Program-made: the position numbers and the translations under genes
Assembly (NCBI GenBank): GCA_947427285.1
Contig: CANEHE010000022.1
Location: 1-35,373, forward strand
Length of the DNA stretch: 35,373 bases
Reading direction: 5' to 3'
From: an uncultured Porphyromonadaceae bacterium
Lineage (GTDB): Bacteria > Bacteroidota > Bacteroidia > Bacteroidales > Muribaculaceae
The notes under the pieces: generated by a model
Told to the model about the DNA's origin: nothing
What the model saw: only the letters and a program-made list of their open reading frames with translations
The model's database searches: none
Shown here: positions 27,062 through 35,216 of the stretch, in pieces
Layout: every line of letters begins with the position of its first letter
Position numbering within the stretch: the stretch's first letter is position 1

Positions 27062-27094
27062 TGATTTATTTTTTCTAAATCAAAAAATAAATCA
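27062..27094. repeat. AT-rich 13-bp perfect inverted repeat
   Basis: TGATTTATTTTTT (27062-27074) and AAAAAATAAATCA (27082-27094) around a 7-nt loop. It lies 127-160 nt beyond the stop of the 1038-aa gene and after its first terminator. It may be a back-up terminator or a protein-binding palindrome. AT-only stems form weak terminators. Confidence 0.6.
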
Positions 27095-27162
27095 TAGCCT
27101 TGACAAACTCCACATTATCCCAAATGAATCAACGCGAAATCATACGCCAACACCAGCATAAA

Positions 27163-27203
27163 ACAAAACCGAGAATCCATACAATATAGAATCCCGGTTT
27201 TGT
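27163..27203 (-). terminator. Terminator of the two-gene secreted-protein unit
   Basis: A 9-bp stem ACAAAACCG (27163-27171) with CGGTTTTGT (27195-27203), 18 nt after the stop of the 1038-aa gene and followed by TTTATG on the minus strand. The interior (GAGAATCC / GAATCC) is imperfectly paired. Confidence 0.7.
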
Positions 27204-27220
27204 TTAGAATTATAAACGTA

Positions 27221-30200
27221 TCACTTCCGGATAACTATCGTTCTGTCTTTTCCTTTCAACACGTAAACTCCAGACGGAAGAGTTTCTACTTTCGGTTTAT
27301 CAGCATCTACCAATATCGATATTCCTTCAAGTGTATAGACGTCCACTGTCAGTCCATCATCAAACAGAGCCTCTACTCCCGATGATTGCATAGTAAACTC
27401 CACCTCTGCAGGTTCAGAGATACCTTCCTCATAGACAGCCACGACTTTCGCCTTATGTATGCCGTCGGCCACTTCCAGAAGTTCATGCGAATTGCCTGCA
27501 GTGGTCATTACTTTGCTGTCATCAAGATAAACTTCAAAGGTCTTGAACGAGGGAGCAGCGGAGCGCACACACAGAGGAACGTCATCAGTCCGGGCCGGTC
27601 CGATATACACATCGTCGACCATAAACCAGAAACCGTTTTCCGGGGTACAGTATTTTATGCATACATATTTGGCAGCAGCCGGAACAGCATATTCTTTCTT
27701 CTTCCAACTTGCATCGGTAGACACAATCTGCTCATTGGCATCAGTAAACCATACGAAGTCAGAGGCGTTGCGGCCACCGGTAGAATAACCTACACGGAAC
27801 TGCTCACGGTTCCACACATCCTCGCCGGTAAACCCGGAGTTTACAGCCTCCCAGTCCGGATCAGCCTTACACCAGAAGCTGAATACAAAGTCGGAAGCAT
27901 AGTTGAGTTTTGGAGAAATGAAGTAGTCCTCAGGTGCGGGAGCGGGACGGCTTCCGTCGCCAGCCGCAAAGTTGCTCTTGAACAACAGATACTTGTCGCC
28001 ACTGTGCGGTGGATTCGGTTCATATACCTGTTTCGAAAGCTCATACGGAGCCATAACCATGGCGGCACAAGGCTGGCCGTCCGTCGGATACGGCATATCA
28101 TCAAAATCCGATCTGTAGGGCTTACCCCCGTCTGCGTCTATGTAATGCCAGTCATAAAGGCCTTTCGGGTTGACGACCCATTCAGGATAGCTCTCAAAAT
28201 CCTCTATCACAGGACTTGTCATTCCATCTCCGGGGTCTTCCGGGCTTCCGGCATGATTCCATGTAAGTGTGACACGTTTATTATCATGATCCACAAAGGC
28301 CTTGAGATCTGTAGGAGGTGCGAGCGTTCCTGACGGCGGAGGTGTCTCTCCTCCCTTGCTGGAAACGGTTACGTCCGTAATATACAGATTATACATCTTG
28401 GGATCGGAGGTGGCATGAAAACCGATACGATAAGCTCCGTCTTCAGTAATCTCCGGAAGGTCAATCGTGTCATACGCGCCGTCACCGGTCTTCACCTGAT
28501 ATGATTTCAGCACAGTCGCCATACCCTCTTTGGTAGCCTCACGACCGAACACCACTTCAAACTTCTCCGTATGATTTGCGTTGGAACCGCGGTAATTGAA
28601 CTTGACCGAATATTCCTTCCCTTTCTCCAGATGCAACACGGGTGAGATAAGATAATCGTCGCCTGCATTATTATTGTCATACTGATACATCGCAAACGCA
28701 TCGAAGTCACTCAGTCCACGCTTTTTCCATCCCCAGGTAGAACCTCCGTTGCTGTTCACAACCGTCCAGGTGTCAAATACCGACTGATCCTCAAACACAC
28801 AATTGTAGGGGAACTGCGATATCTCACTGCCGAGGGCGATCTCTACTGTCATGGAGGGAGTGCCGTCGCCATCAGAAGTAAAGGGTACTATCTCATAACT
28901 GTATTTACCCATCGAACTTATAGAGCTGTCGACTATCTCATTTTCTGAGGCATTTGCAGCCACGACCTTCATGTCGGGGTGTCTTGTCACTCTGTAACGT
29001 AGCGTAGAAGTGTCGACCCAGCCACCATGCAAACCTCCTGTAGGAGCATCCCAGCGCACAACAGCCGAACCGTCATCGTTACGGCCTACACCCGGCTTTC
29101 CGACTGCATCAGGGACATCACGCCCTACCCAGGCCACTGCCTTGCTTTCAAGTCCATCGCCAAGCGCGTTGGATGCCACAACACTGTAGGTATGATAACC
29201 CGAAGCTGCGGGAGTATCGGAAAACGACAGTTTTCCTCCGGTCGCAGGAGAATTCCATTCATTTGCTTTCTCTCCGTCACGCAACAGTATGACCTTGGTA
29301 AGTGACGCCAGATTGGCCTTGCCAAATGTTTTCGACGGATTGACCCAGCTGATTTCAGCCTTACATGTTCCATCGGAAGATGAAGCCACTTTCAGATCGG
29401 TCACTCCACCCGGAGCACCCTCTTTAGGAACCTTGTAATCTATATGAAGACCACAGAGTCTGGAATCTGTACCGAGGGGACCGACTATCTCTGTCGCTGC
29501 CGTAGCCGGATCCACCATGCAGAAATCCGATACCTGTGTCTTGTAGTCGGCAGCCCAAAAAATCTTTCCTGTGGCTGGATCGAAATCCATCGACTGTATG
29601 GCCGTGGTAGGACGTCGGCCGGTATCTCCGACAAGAATAGCTTCCCACTCATTTTCAGGATTGAAACGGTAAAGACAACCGTTTATGTCTATCGAATAGA
29701 TATTCCCGTCCAGATCCGCGGCAAGTGTGAGATATGTGGGATTGGCAAGCGCACCACTGTTCCAGTTGATAAACTGCTTCACCTGTGTGGCCACTCCGGT
29801 AGCCAGATCTATCTTATACAGTCCGCTGTACTCAAACGTCAGAGCCGACAGGAAATCGTCAGTATAGATCTCCCGTGACAGGGCATACATTGTTCCAGTG
29901 GAATAATCGTATGCCATATCGTTAAATATGAATTGCTTGTCCGACCATGAAGCCACATCGCTGATTTTGCCGGTCGAAAGATCCACCTTTGAGAACGCCA
30001 ACGGAATCCAGTTCTCATTGGCCGCGTCATCCTTGTATCGGTAGAAATAATAATTTCCATCGGCATACGCTCCGGCCCAGGCCTTGTCGGCGAGCTTATG
30101 CAGTTGCTTCAGTTGACCGGGAGCATCCATCGACATCTCGACCAATCCTTTTTCCAATGTTCCGCGATCACGCAGCAGCCATCCGTATGCCTTTGTCTTA

Positions 30201-30337
30201 GGCACGGCGGCTTTGGCCGACGACCGGGGTACACGCAGTTTCTCCGTCTTGTTGCCTTCGCTGAAGATCAGAGAATAGGCTGCCACAGTCCCTGACAGCA
30301 CAAGTGCCACGGACGTAAGAAATCTGAAAGTTTTCAT
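27221..30337 (-). CDS. Large secreted protein: beta-propeller-like, FnIII and choice-of-anchor-J domains, T9SS tail
   Basis: 1038 residues. Signal peptide or N-terminal anchor about 1-22. Residues about 50-300 contain repeated short blades (KVDLSTGKISDV, KIDLATGVATQV, MDFDPATGKIFWA) like a beta-propeller. Two fibronectin-III-like segments follow (about 308-405 and 410-500). A choice-of-anchor-J/MAM-like domain (about 510-658) has DTWTVVNSNGGSTWGW and MYQYDNNNAGDDYLISPVL. A further FnIII-like segment (about 672-700) and a second such domain (about 710-895, DFESYPEWV, EDYFISPKL) come next. The C-terminus is a T9SS sorting tail (VDVYTLEGISI ... LPSGVYVLKGKDRTIVIRK). It begins 37 nt after the 533-aa gene, so they are probably co-transcribed. 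Surface adhesion or glycan/protein binding is plausible; no catalytic motif is evident. Confidence 0.85.
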   Translation of the reverse strand: MKTFRFLTSVALVLSGTVAAYSLIFSEGNKTEKLRVPRSSAKAAVPKTKAYGWLLRDRGTLEKGLVEMSMDAPGQLKQLHKLADKAWAGAYADGNYYFYRYKDDAANENWIPLAFSKVDLSTGKISDVASWSDKQFIFNDMAYDYSTGTMYALSREIYTDDFLSALTFEYSGLYKIDLATGVATQVKQFINWNSGALANPTYLTLAADLDGNIYSIDINGCLYRFNPENEWEAILVGDTGRRPTTAIQSMDFDPATGKIFWAADYKTQVSDFCMVDPATAATEIVGPLGTDSRLCGLHIDYKVPKEGAPGGVTDLKVASSSDGTCKAEISWVNPSKTFGKANLASLTKVILLRDGEKANEWNSPATGGKLSFSDTPAASGYHTYSVVASNALGDGLESKAVAWVGRDVPDAVGKPGVGRNDDGSAVVRWDAPTGGLHGGWVDTSTLRYRVTRHPDMKVVAANASENEIVDSSISSMGKYSYEIVPFTSDGDGTPSMTVEIALGSEISQFPYNCVFEDQSVFDTWTVVNSNGGSTWGWKKRGLSDFDAFAMYQYDNNNAGDDYLISPVLHLEKGKEYSVKFNYRGSNANHTEKFEVVFGREATKEGMATVLKSYQVKTGDGAYDTIDLPEITEDGAYRIGFHATSDPKMYNLYITDVTVSSKGGETPPPSGTLAPPTDLKAFVDHDNKRVTLTWNHAGSPEDPGDGMTSPVIEDFESYPEWVVNPKGLYDWHYIDADGGKPYRSDFDDMPYPTDGQPCAAMVMAPYELSKQVYEPNPPHSGDKYLLFKSNFAAGDGSRPAPAPEDYFISPKLNYASDFVFSFWCKADPDWEAVNSGFTGEDVWNREQFRVGYSTGGRNASDFVWFTDANEQIVSTDASWKKKEYAVPAAAKYVCIKYCTPENGFWFMVDDVYIGPARTDDVPLCVRSAAPSFKTFEVYLDDSKVMTTAGNSHELLEVADGIHKAKVVAVYEEGISEPAEVEFTMQSSGVEALFDDGLTVDVYTLEGISILVDADKPKVETLPSGVYVLKGKDRTIVIRK

Positions 30338-30374
30338 TTCAGTATATGATTATTAGGTTAAATAAGTGTTTTAG

Positions 30375-31976
30375 TTATTTACTGACTATCTTCACGACGA
30401 TATCGCCATGTCTTACCACATACATTCCGGCAGACAGACCGGAAAGGTCCGCTTCAAGACTATACCCACAGCTTCTGATCTTCACTCCTGATACGGCGTA
30501 TATTTCCGTATCAGCCTCATGACTGAAACATATCCTGTCGGCCTCGATACGATAGTCTTCATCTACCAACGTCTCCCCTACCAGAAGCGATACATCCGGC
30601 TCTACCATGAAATTGTCGACACGTACCTGACGACGCACGGCATTTCCCTTGGCATGCATTCCGACATAATACGTTCCCGGCTCCTCGATATTGATTTCAA
30701 TGTTTACATTTTCTCCATCAGTAGCCGGGTAAGTCGTCGTTTTGAAACGTTCGTAATTTCCAAGCGGCACAATCATCGCATCTGCTGTGGGAGAAGTTCC
30801 CAGACACACATCCATCAGGCATGCGCCGTCGGAAGGACCGTTGTATACACAGGCGGCAAATGAAAGATTGTATCTACCTACCTTATCAAACATAAGAGGA
30901 GGAGAAATGAGCCAGTCATCCTCCTGAGCCGCGCTTGTCGGATTAGAGAAAACAGCGAGATAACCTGTCAGAGCGGTATTGCGCCAACGGCTCCACGTCT
31001 TGCCGGGAGGATTCTGACCGGGAAGAGCATCCCCGTCGACATCAATCACAGTCCAGAGGCTCCACATCGCTTCATCCTCAAAGTCATAACTATACGGCAA
31101 TGTAAACGGAACAAGTGGACCCACGTATGATGTCGACGCACTGGCCATGCCGCTCTTCTGATTACCCATGGTGACATATATTCCGTAGGTATGGAATCCG
31201 CTCTCCAGTCCTCGTGAAGCATCGTCCACAAACTCAGTTGCATCGCCGGAAAGGGTAGCGATCTCCTCGCCGTCGCGGCTCACGACCACTCCGCCAAGAG
31301 ACCCGGCAAGTGGATTGCCGTCTGTGTCAAGTGTCGGCAATGTCCACGACAATGTGACTTTCATCTCCTTATCCTCGGCTGCCACCGCAGTGAAACCGGT
31401 CGGCCGTGCCGGAATCGCCACATTCTCGCTCAGAGTGAAACCTCGCAGATACACATTATACCGGCCTTTGGGAGAATGAATGAAAAATCCGACGTTGTAG
31501 TCTCCGTCTTCCGATACGGTGAATACCTTTATCTGCTTTTTCCAAGTCTTGTCAATATAATCGGAATACGACATCAACACTGTACCTGACTTAAGAACCT
31601 CGGGATCATCGGAAGCCGCCAGATAGACATCCATGTCCTCTTTGTCGTTGGCTGTCTTCATCCAGTAAGACACCTTGTATTCCGTGCCTGCCTTAAGTGT
31701 CACAGAAGGGGCGATAAGCCAGTCAGCGGCATCGTTTTTGTTGTCATACTGATACATGACTCCACAGACTGCCTCAGTCAGGGCAGTAGTATTGTCATTC
31801 GTACCATCATACTTCCAAGTGTTGGAACCTTCGGTGACATTGATCACTTTCCATGCCGGATCCACTGTCTTGTTCTCAAAAGAACCCATATCCGTATAAT
31901 ACGGAACAGACAGCCCTGCGGCCAATCCTAAAGAAGGAGTTGCCGCGATAATTGCGTTTAGTAAAAATAATCTCAT
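30375..31976 (-). CDS. Secreted choice-of-anchor-J/FnIII protein with T9SS tail
   Basis: 533 residues. Signal peptide about 1-20 (ends GLAAG). Choice-of-anchor-J-like domain 1 (about 25-180) contains DPAWKVINVTEGSNTWKYDG and MYQYDNKNDAADWLIAPSV. An FnIII-like segment (about 190-285) follows, then domain 2 (about 290-455) with MWSLWTVIDVDGDALPG and EDDWLISPPLMFDK. The C-terminus (YAVSGVKI ... LSGLSAGMYVVRHGDIVVKI) is a T9SS type A sorting domain. The MYQYDN...D(W/Y)LI(A/S)P motif is shared with the 1038-aa neighbour, so the two contain paralogous domains. Such domains are found in T9SS cargo such as gingipain-associated adhesins. It is the first gene of a two-gene unit with a candidate promoter upstream. 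Function unknown. Confidence 0.85.
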   Translation of the reverse strand: MRLFLLNAIIAATPSLGLAAGLSVPYYTDMGSFENKTVDPAWKVINVTEGSNTWKYDGTNDNTTALTEAVCGVMYQYDNKNDAADWLIAPSVTLKAGTEYKVSYWMKTANDKEDMDVYLAASDDPEVLKSGTVLMSYSDYIDKTWKKQIKVFTVSEDGDYNVGFFIHSPKGRYNVYLRGFTLSENVAIPARPTGFTAVAAEDKEMKVTLSWTLPTLDTDGNPLAGSLGGVVVSRDGEEIATLSGDATEFVDDASRGLESGFHTYGIYVTMGNQKSGMASASTSYVGPLVPFTLPYSYDFEDEAMWSLWTVIDVDGDALPGQNPPGKTWSRWRNTALTGYLAVFSNPTSAAQEDDWLISPPLMFDKVGRYNLSFAACVYNGPSDGACLMDVCLGTSPTADAMIVPLGNYERFKTTTYPATDGENVNIEINIEEPGTYYVGMHAKGNAVRRQVRVDNFMVEPDVSLLVGETLVDEDYRIEADRICFSHEADTEIYAVSGVKIRSCGYSLEADLSGLSAGMYVVRHGDIVVKIVSK

Positions 31977-32109
31977 ATATTCGTCTTAAAGACACACGCT
32001 TACACATGCATCTGTATTAGTCAGTCAATACACACTAATAAATGTTTAGTGAGCAAACGATGGAAACCCGGTACTTATTAATGCCGGCAGTCAAATGAAT
32101 TTCTGATTG

Positions 32110-32140
32110 CGAATATACGAACTTTTTTCTTTAAAACAAT
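32110..32140 (-). promoter_or_regulatory. Candidate promoter of the 533/1038-aa secreted-protein unit
   Basis: ATTG (32137-32140), exactly 19 nt, then TATATTCG (32110-32117), one mismatch from TAnnTTTG, on the minus strand. The implied 5' leader is about 125 nt. Confidence 0.5.
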
Positions 32141-32179
32141 ATCGGGGAGGAATTTTACCAGAAAAACACCATATATACA

Positions 32180-32208
32180 AAAAGTCTGGCATAAATTACC
32201 AGACTTTT
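32180..32208 (-). terminator. Terminator after the threonine-aldolase-like gene
   Basis: Perfect 10-bp stem AAAAGTCTGG (32180-32189) with CCAGACTTTT (32199-32208), 9-nt loop, 36 nt past the stop. A- and T-runs at both ends would allow it to work in both directions. Confidence 0.8.
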
Positions 32209-32244
32209 ATCACACCGATACCTGTTTCTACACAATATTTCCAT

Positions 32245-33270
32245 TTACAATAATGAGATAAGAACCTTGATATCATTTTCAGACGTTGACCAATCCGTCA
32301 CAAATCTGACCGGCGTCTCGCTCTCCCCTCGTATACCCCACACAGCAAAGGATACATATCCGGCCAAGCGGTCCATCACTTCATTGGGCAATACAATGAA
32401 CTGCTGGTTGGTAGGAGAATCTATATAAAGTCTATACCCTTTCCCGACAAACGCTGATTTCAGCATCATCGCCATATCAATGGCATGGCGGCCGATCTCT
32501 TTGTAAAGTCCATCGGAAAACAGCGTTTCAAACTGCACGCCAAGCAGACGTCCTTTAGCCAGCAACGCCCCATGCCGTTTTACAAGAGTAAAGAAATGTG
32601 AAAGCAACCCCGGCCTGCGCGTCACTACTGCCTCGCCAAACAATGTCCCTGCCTTCGTACCGCCGATATAGAACACATCGCAAAGTCGGGCGACATCTCT
32701 CAGTGTCATATCCGTATCCTCCGCCGCAAGAGCATAGATCAATCTTGCACCGTCCATAAACAGAGGCAATCCCAGTCTTCCGCATTCCCGACTCAATGCT
32801 TCAAGTTCATCAAGTGTGTAAAGAGTGCCTATTTCAGTGGGATGCGATATGTACACCATTCCGGGAAAAACACAATGCTCGTATGTGGCATCGGCATAAA
32901 AATCCTCCACATATTTTCTTAACGCGTTGGCGTGGACCTTACCGTCGGAAGATGGCAAGACAAGTACTTTATGACCCGACGCCTCTATCGCACCGGCCTC
33001 ATGCACATTGATATGGGCACTCTCCGCACATACCACACCCTGATGTGGACGGAGAAGCGCATCAATCACACAGGCATTCGTCTGTGTTCCCCCAGTCAGA
33101 AAATACACTTTGCCTTCGGAAATCCCACATTCATCCAGTATCAGGCTTTCAGCATGGTGGCAGTATTTGTCCAGTCCATAACCAGGCGTGGCCTCCATAT
33201 TAGTGGCCATAAGCCTCTCCATGATACGGGGATGAGCACCCCGTGAATAGTCACACTCAAAATTAACCAT
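32245..33270 (-). CDS. Threonine-aldolase-like PLP enzyme (beta-eliminating lyase family)
   Basis: About 341 residues from the chosen start. Fold-type I PLP features: FLTGGTQTNACV (phosphate-binding turn), the stacking His of AESAHINVHEAG, the cofactor Asp of LFMDGARL, and the Schiff-base Lys of FYIGGTKAG. Low-specificity threonine aldolases cleave L-threonine or L-allo-threonine to glycine and acetaldehyde; relatives act on other beta-hydroxy amino acids, so the substrate is not fixed. The open frame extends to 33330, but that part runs through the terminator hairpin at 33291-33320, and the homologous N-terminus begins at MVNFECDYSRGAHP. I therefore chose ATG 33270; 33279 is equally possible. 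It lies between rpsN and the secreted-protein genes, the first gene of the insertion in the spc operon. Confidence 0.85.
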   Translation of the reverse strand: MVNFECDYSRGAHPRIMERLMATNMEATPGYGLDKYCHHAESLILDECGISEGKVYFLTGGTQTNACVIDALLRPHQGVVCAESAHINVHEAGAIEASGHKVLVLPSSDGKVHANALRKYVEDFYADATYEHCVFPGMVYISHPTEIGTLYTLDELEALSRECGRLGLPLFMDGARLIYALAAEDTDMTLRDVARLCDVFYIGGTKAGTLFGEAVVTRRPGLLSHFFTLVKRHGALLAKGRLLGVQFETLFSDGLYKEIGRHAIDMAMMLKSAFVGKGYRLYIDSPTNQQFIVLPNEVMDRLAGYVSFAVWGIRGESETPVRFVTDWSTSENDIKVLISLL

Positions 33271-33290
33271 AATCCTCATAACGAAAGAAA

Positions 33291-33320
33291 AAGGATTCCG
33301 TACTTTATGTCGGAATCCTT
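33291..33320 (-). terminator. Terminator after rpsN
   Basis: Perfect 10-bp stem AAGGATTCCG (33291-33300) with CGGAATCCTT (33311-33320), 10-nt loop, followed on the minus strand by TTTTTCTTTCGTT-like T-rich sequence. A second short hairpin, ATATGCC/GGCATAT (33338-33355), sits between it and the rpsN stop. It would end the upstream half of the ribosomal operon. Confidence 0.8.
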
Positions 33321-33365
33321 CTGAAGTCAATATATCTATATGCCGGAAGGCATATTATCCATGTA

Positions 33366-33668
33366 TCACCAGCTTGCCTTCTTCACTCCGGGGATAAGAC
33401 CCGCAGAAGCCATCTCGCGGAACTGTATACGCGAGATACCGAACTGACGCATATATCCCTTTGGACGACCGGTGATCTCACAACGGTTGTGAAGGCGTAC
33501 TTTCGAAGCGTTTTTAGGCAACTTCTGAAGTTTGGAAAGGGCATCATAGTCGATGTTGCCGTCAGCGTCGGCCAGAGCGGCCTTCTTCAGAGCAGCTTTC
33601 CGTTCGGCATACTTCGCAACCATCTTCTGGCGCTTCACCTCGCGCGCCTTCATTGATTCTTTTGCCAT
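33366..33668 (-). CDS. rpsN: 30S ribosomal protein S14 (uS14), zinc-free form
   Basis: 100 residues. Begins [20 protein letters not shown] and ends with the signature [20 protein letters not shown] then [15 protein letters not shown]. It has no CxxC pairs, so it is the C-minus type. An insertion-like stretch around residues 31-45 ([17 protein letters not shown]) makes it slightly longer than the 89-residue form I associate with Bacteroides. S14 assembles late into the 30S head. It follows rplE by 14 nt; downstream comes a terminator instead of the expected rpsH. Confidence 0.97.
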   Translation of the reverse strand: MAKESMKAREVKRQKMVAKYAERKAALKKAALADADGNIDYDALSKLQKLPKNASKVRLHNRCEITGRPKGYMRQFGISRIQFREMASAGLIPGVKKASW

Positions 33669-33682
33669 AATTTAAAGTCTGA

Positions 33683-34222
33683 TTATTTCTTAAACGGTAA
33701 GCCAAACTTCTTAAGGAGCGCGAAACCCTCTTCGTCGGTCTTTGCAGTGGTGACGAATGTGATATTCATACCCTGAAGCTTAGGCACATTGTCTATATTG
33801 ATCTCGGGGAAAATGATCTGCTCGGTGATGCCGAGAGTGTAGTTGCCACGACCGTCAAGTTTGGAATTGATACCCTTGAAGTCACGAATACGGGGCAGAG
33901 CCACACGCACCAGACGCTCAAGGAACTCATACATCCGGTCCTTGCGGAGGGTCACCATCACACCGACAGGCATTTTCTTACGCAGCTTGAAAGCCGCGAT
34001 ATCCTTCTTCGACAGAGTGGCCACGGCCTTCTGTCCGGTGATGGCAGTGATCTCGTTGATAGCGGTCTCGATGAGCTTCTTGTCCTGTGTGGCGGCACCG
34101 AGGCCCTGATTGATGACAATCTTCTCCAGCTTGGGCACCTGCATCACGGTGGAGTAGTTGAACTCCTTGGTGAGCTCGGGCACAATCTTTTCTTTGTATT
34201 CTTTGCTCAGTGTTGTGCTCAT
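33683..34222 (-). CDS. rplE: 50S ribosomal protein L5 (uL5)
   Basis: 179 residues, normal. Contains [40 protein letters not shown] and [21 protein letters not shown]5 binds 5S rRNA and contacts the P-site tRNA. Its start codon overlaps the rplX stop by 4 nt (ATGA), indicating translational coupling. Confidence 0.98.
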   Translation of the reverse strand: MSTTLSKEYKEKIVPELTKEFNYSTVMQVPKLEKIVINQGLGAATQDKKLIETAINEITAITGQKAVATLSKKDIAAFKLRKKMPVGVMVTLRKDRMYEFLERLVRVALPRIRDFKGINSKLDGRGNYTLGITEQIIFPEINIDNVPKLQGMNITFVTTAKTDEEGFALLKKFGLPFKK

Positions 34223-34542
34223 TGCTTAATCTCCTCTCCTGATCTTTTAGAGTAACGTACCAATTTGCCGTTGTCGCCGGGGCGACGTCCGATACGGGTG
34301 GGCTTTCCACTCTTTGGGTCAATGACATTGAGGTTTGAGATATGTACGGGAGCCTCAATCTTCACGATGCCTCCCTGGGGATATTTAGCACTCGGCTTAG
34401 TGCTTTTGGAGACGATGTTGATTCCCTCTACGATAGCGCGGCTTTTCTTGACCTGCACTTCAAGGACGCGGCCGGTCTTGCCTTTGTCGTCGCCAGCATT
34501 GACATAAACCGTGTCCCCTTTCTTTATATGCAATTTTGCCAT
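34219..34542 (-). CDS. rplX: 50S ribosomal protein L24 (uL24)
   Basis: 107 residues. The KOW motif lies in [20 protein letters not shown] near the N-terminus, followed by [20 protein letters not shown] and [21 protein letters not shown]24 initiates 50S assembly. It overlaps rplE by 4 nt and follows rplN by 24 nt. Confidence 0.98.
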   Translation of the reverse strand: MAKLHIKKGDTVYVNAGDDKGKTGRVLEVQVKKSRAIVEGINIVSKSTKPSAKYPQGGIVKIEAPVHISNLNVIDPKSGKPTRIGRRPGDNGKLVRYSKRSGEEIKQ

Positions 34543-34566
34543 AAGGATTTTCGTGTTAAAAGGAGA

Positions 34567-34932
34567 TTAAAGTACTTCTGGTGCCAACGACACTATCTTC
34601 ATGTTTGTTGTACGGAGCTCACGGGCCACAGGACCGAAAATACGGGTCCCGCGGATTTCGCCGGCGTTATTGAGAAGCACGCAGGCGTTGTCGTCAAAGC
34701 GGATATAGCTTCCGTCAGGACGACGTATCTCCTTCTTCGTACGCACCACGACAGCCTTCGACACAGTGCCCTTCTTCACATCGGAAGAGGGGATAGTGCT
34801 CTTCACTGTCACAACGATGATGTCGCCCACCGAAGCGTAACGGCGACCGGTTCCGCCAAGCACATGAATGCAGAGCGCTTCCTTAGCGCCGCTGTTGTCG
34901 GCCACTGTAAGTCTTGATTCAGTCTGTATCAT
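34567..34932 (-). CDS. rplN: 50S ribosomal protein L14 (uL14)
   Basis: 121 residues. [20 protein letters not shown] at the start, with [20 protein letters not shown] and [11 protein letters not shown] in the body. L14 lies at the subunit interface. It is separated from rpsQ by 2 nt, the first gene of the spc operon in classical order. Confidence 0.98.
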   Translation of the reverse strand: MIQTESRLTVADNSGAKEALCIHVLGGTGRRYASVGDIIVVTVKSTIPSSDVKKGTVSKAVVVRTKKEIRRPDGSYIRFDDNACVLLNNAGEIRGTRIFGPVARELRTTNMKIVSLAPEVL

Positions 34933-34934
34933 GA

Positions 34935-35195
34935 TTACTTAACTTTTTCGATGATTTCCACCAGTCTCCATCTCTTTGTCTTGCTCAGGGGGCGTGTCTC
35001 CATCAGGCGGACGGTATCGCCGATGGAACATTCGTTATTCTCGTCGTGAGCGTGGTATTTCTTTGTCTTGTTGACAAATTTACCATAGATAGGGTGCTTC
35101 TCTTTCCATTTGATCTCGACCGTGATGGTCTTGTCGCATTTGTTGCTTGAAACAACCCCGATTCTTTCCTTTCTTAAATGTCTTTTCTCTTCCAT
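34935..35195 (-). CDS. rpsQ: 30S ribosomal protein S17 (uS17)
   Basis: 86 residues. An OB-fold protein: [40 protein letters not shown], and the signature [21 protein letters not shown]17 is a primary 16S rRNA-binding protein. It lies 21 nt after rpmC and 2 nt before rplN. Confidence 0.98.
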   Translation of the reverse strand: MEEKRHLRKERIGVVSSNKCDKTITVEIKWKEKHPIYGKFVNKTKKYHAHDENNECSIGDTVRLMETRPLSKTKRWRLVEIIEKVK

Positions 35196-35216
35196 TTTTC
35201 TGAATTCTTCTGGGGA

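Larger units (their letters stand above)
26693..27220. other. 528-nt gene-free region between two secreted-protein genes
   Basis: It holds the terminator of the 1038-aa gene (27163-27203), an AT-rich 13-bp inverted repeat (27062-27094), a 6-bp hairpin GCATAA/TTATGC (26941-26957), and ATATGC/GCATAT (26830-26835 with 26845-26850) whose loop is a G7 run. It must also contain the promoter and leader of the 666-aa gene, but no clear TAnnTTTG with a -33 partner was found. No convincing ORF. Confidence 0.6.

Noticed and set aside
27386-28333. 315-codon plus-strand ORF
   Set aside because: Antisense to the 3' part of the 1038-aa secreted protein gene, which has signal peptide, domains and sorting tail.
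33271-33330. Upstream 20-codon extension of the aldolase-like gene (start at 33330)
   Set aside because: The extension runs through a perfect terminator hairpin after rpsN and adds residues outside the family's N-terminus.
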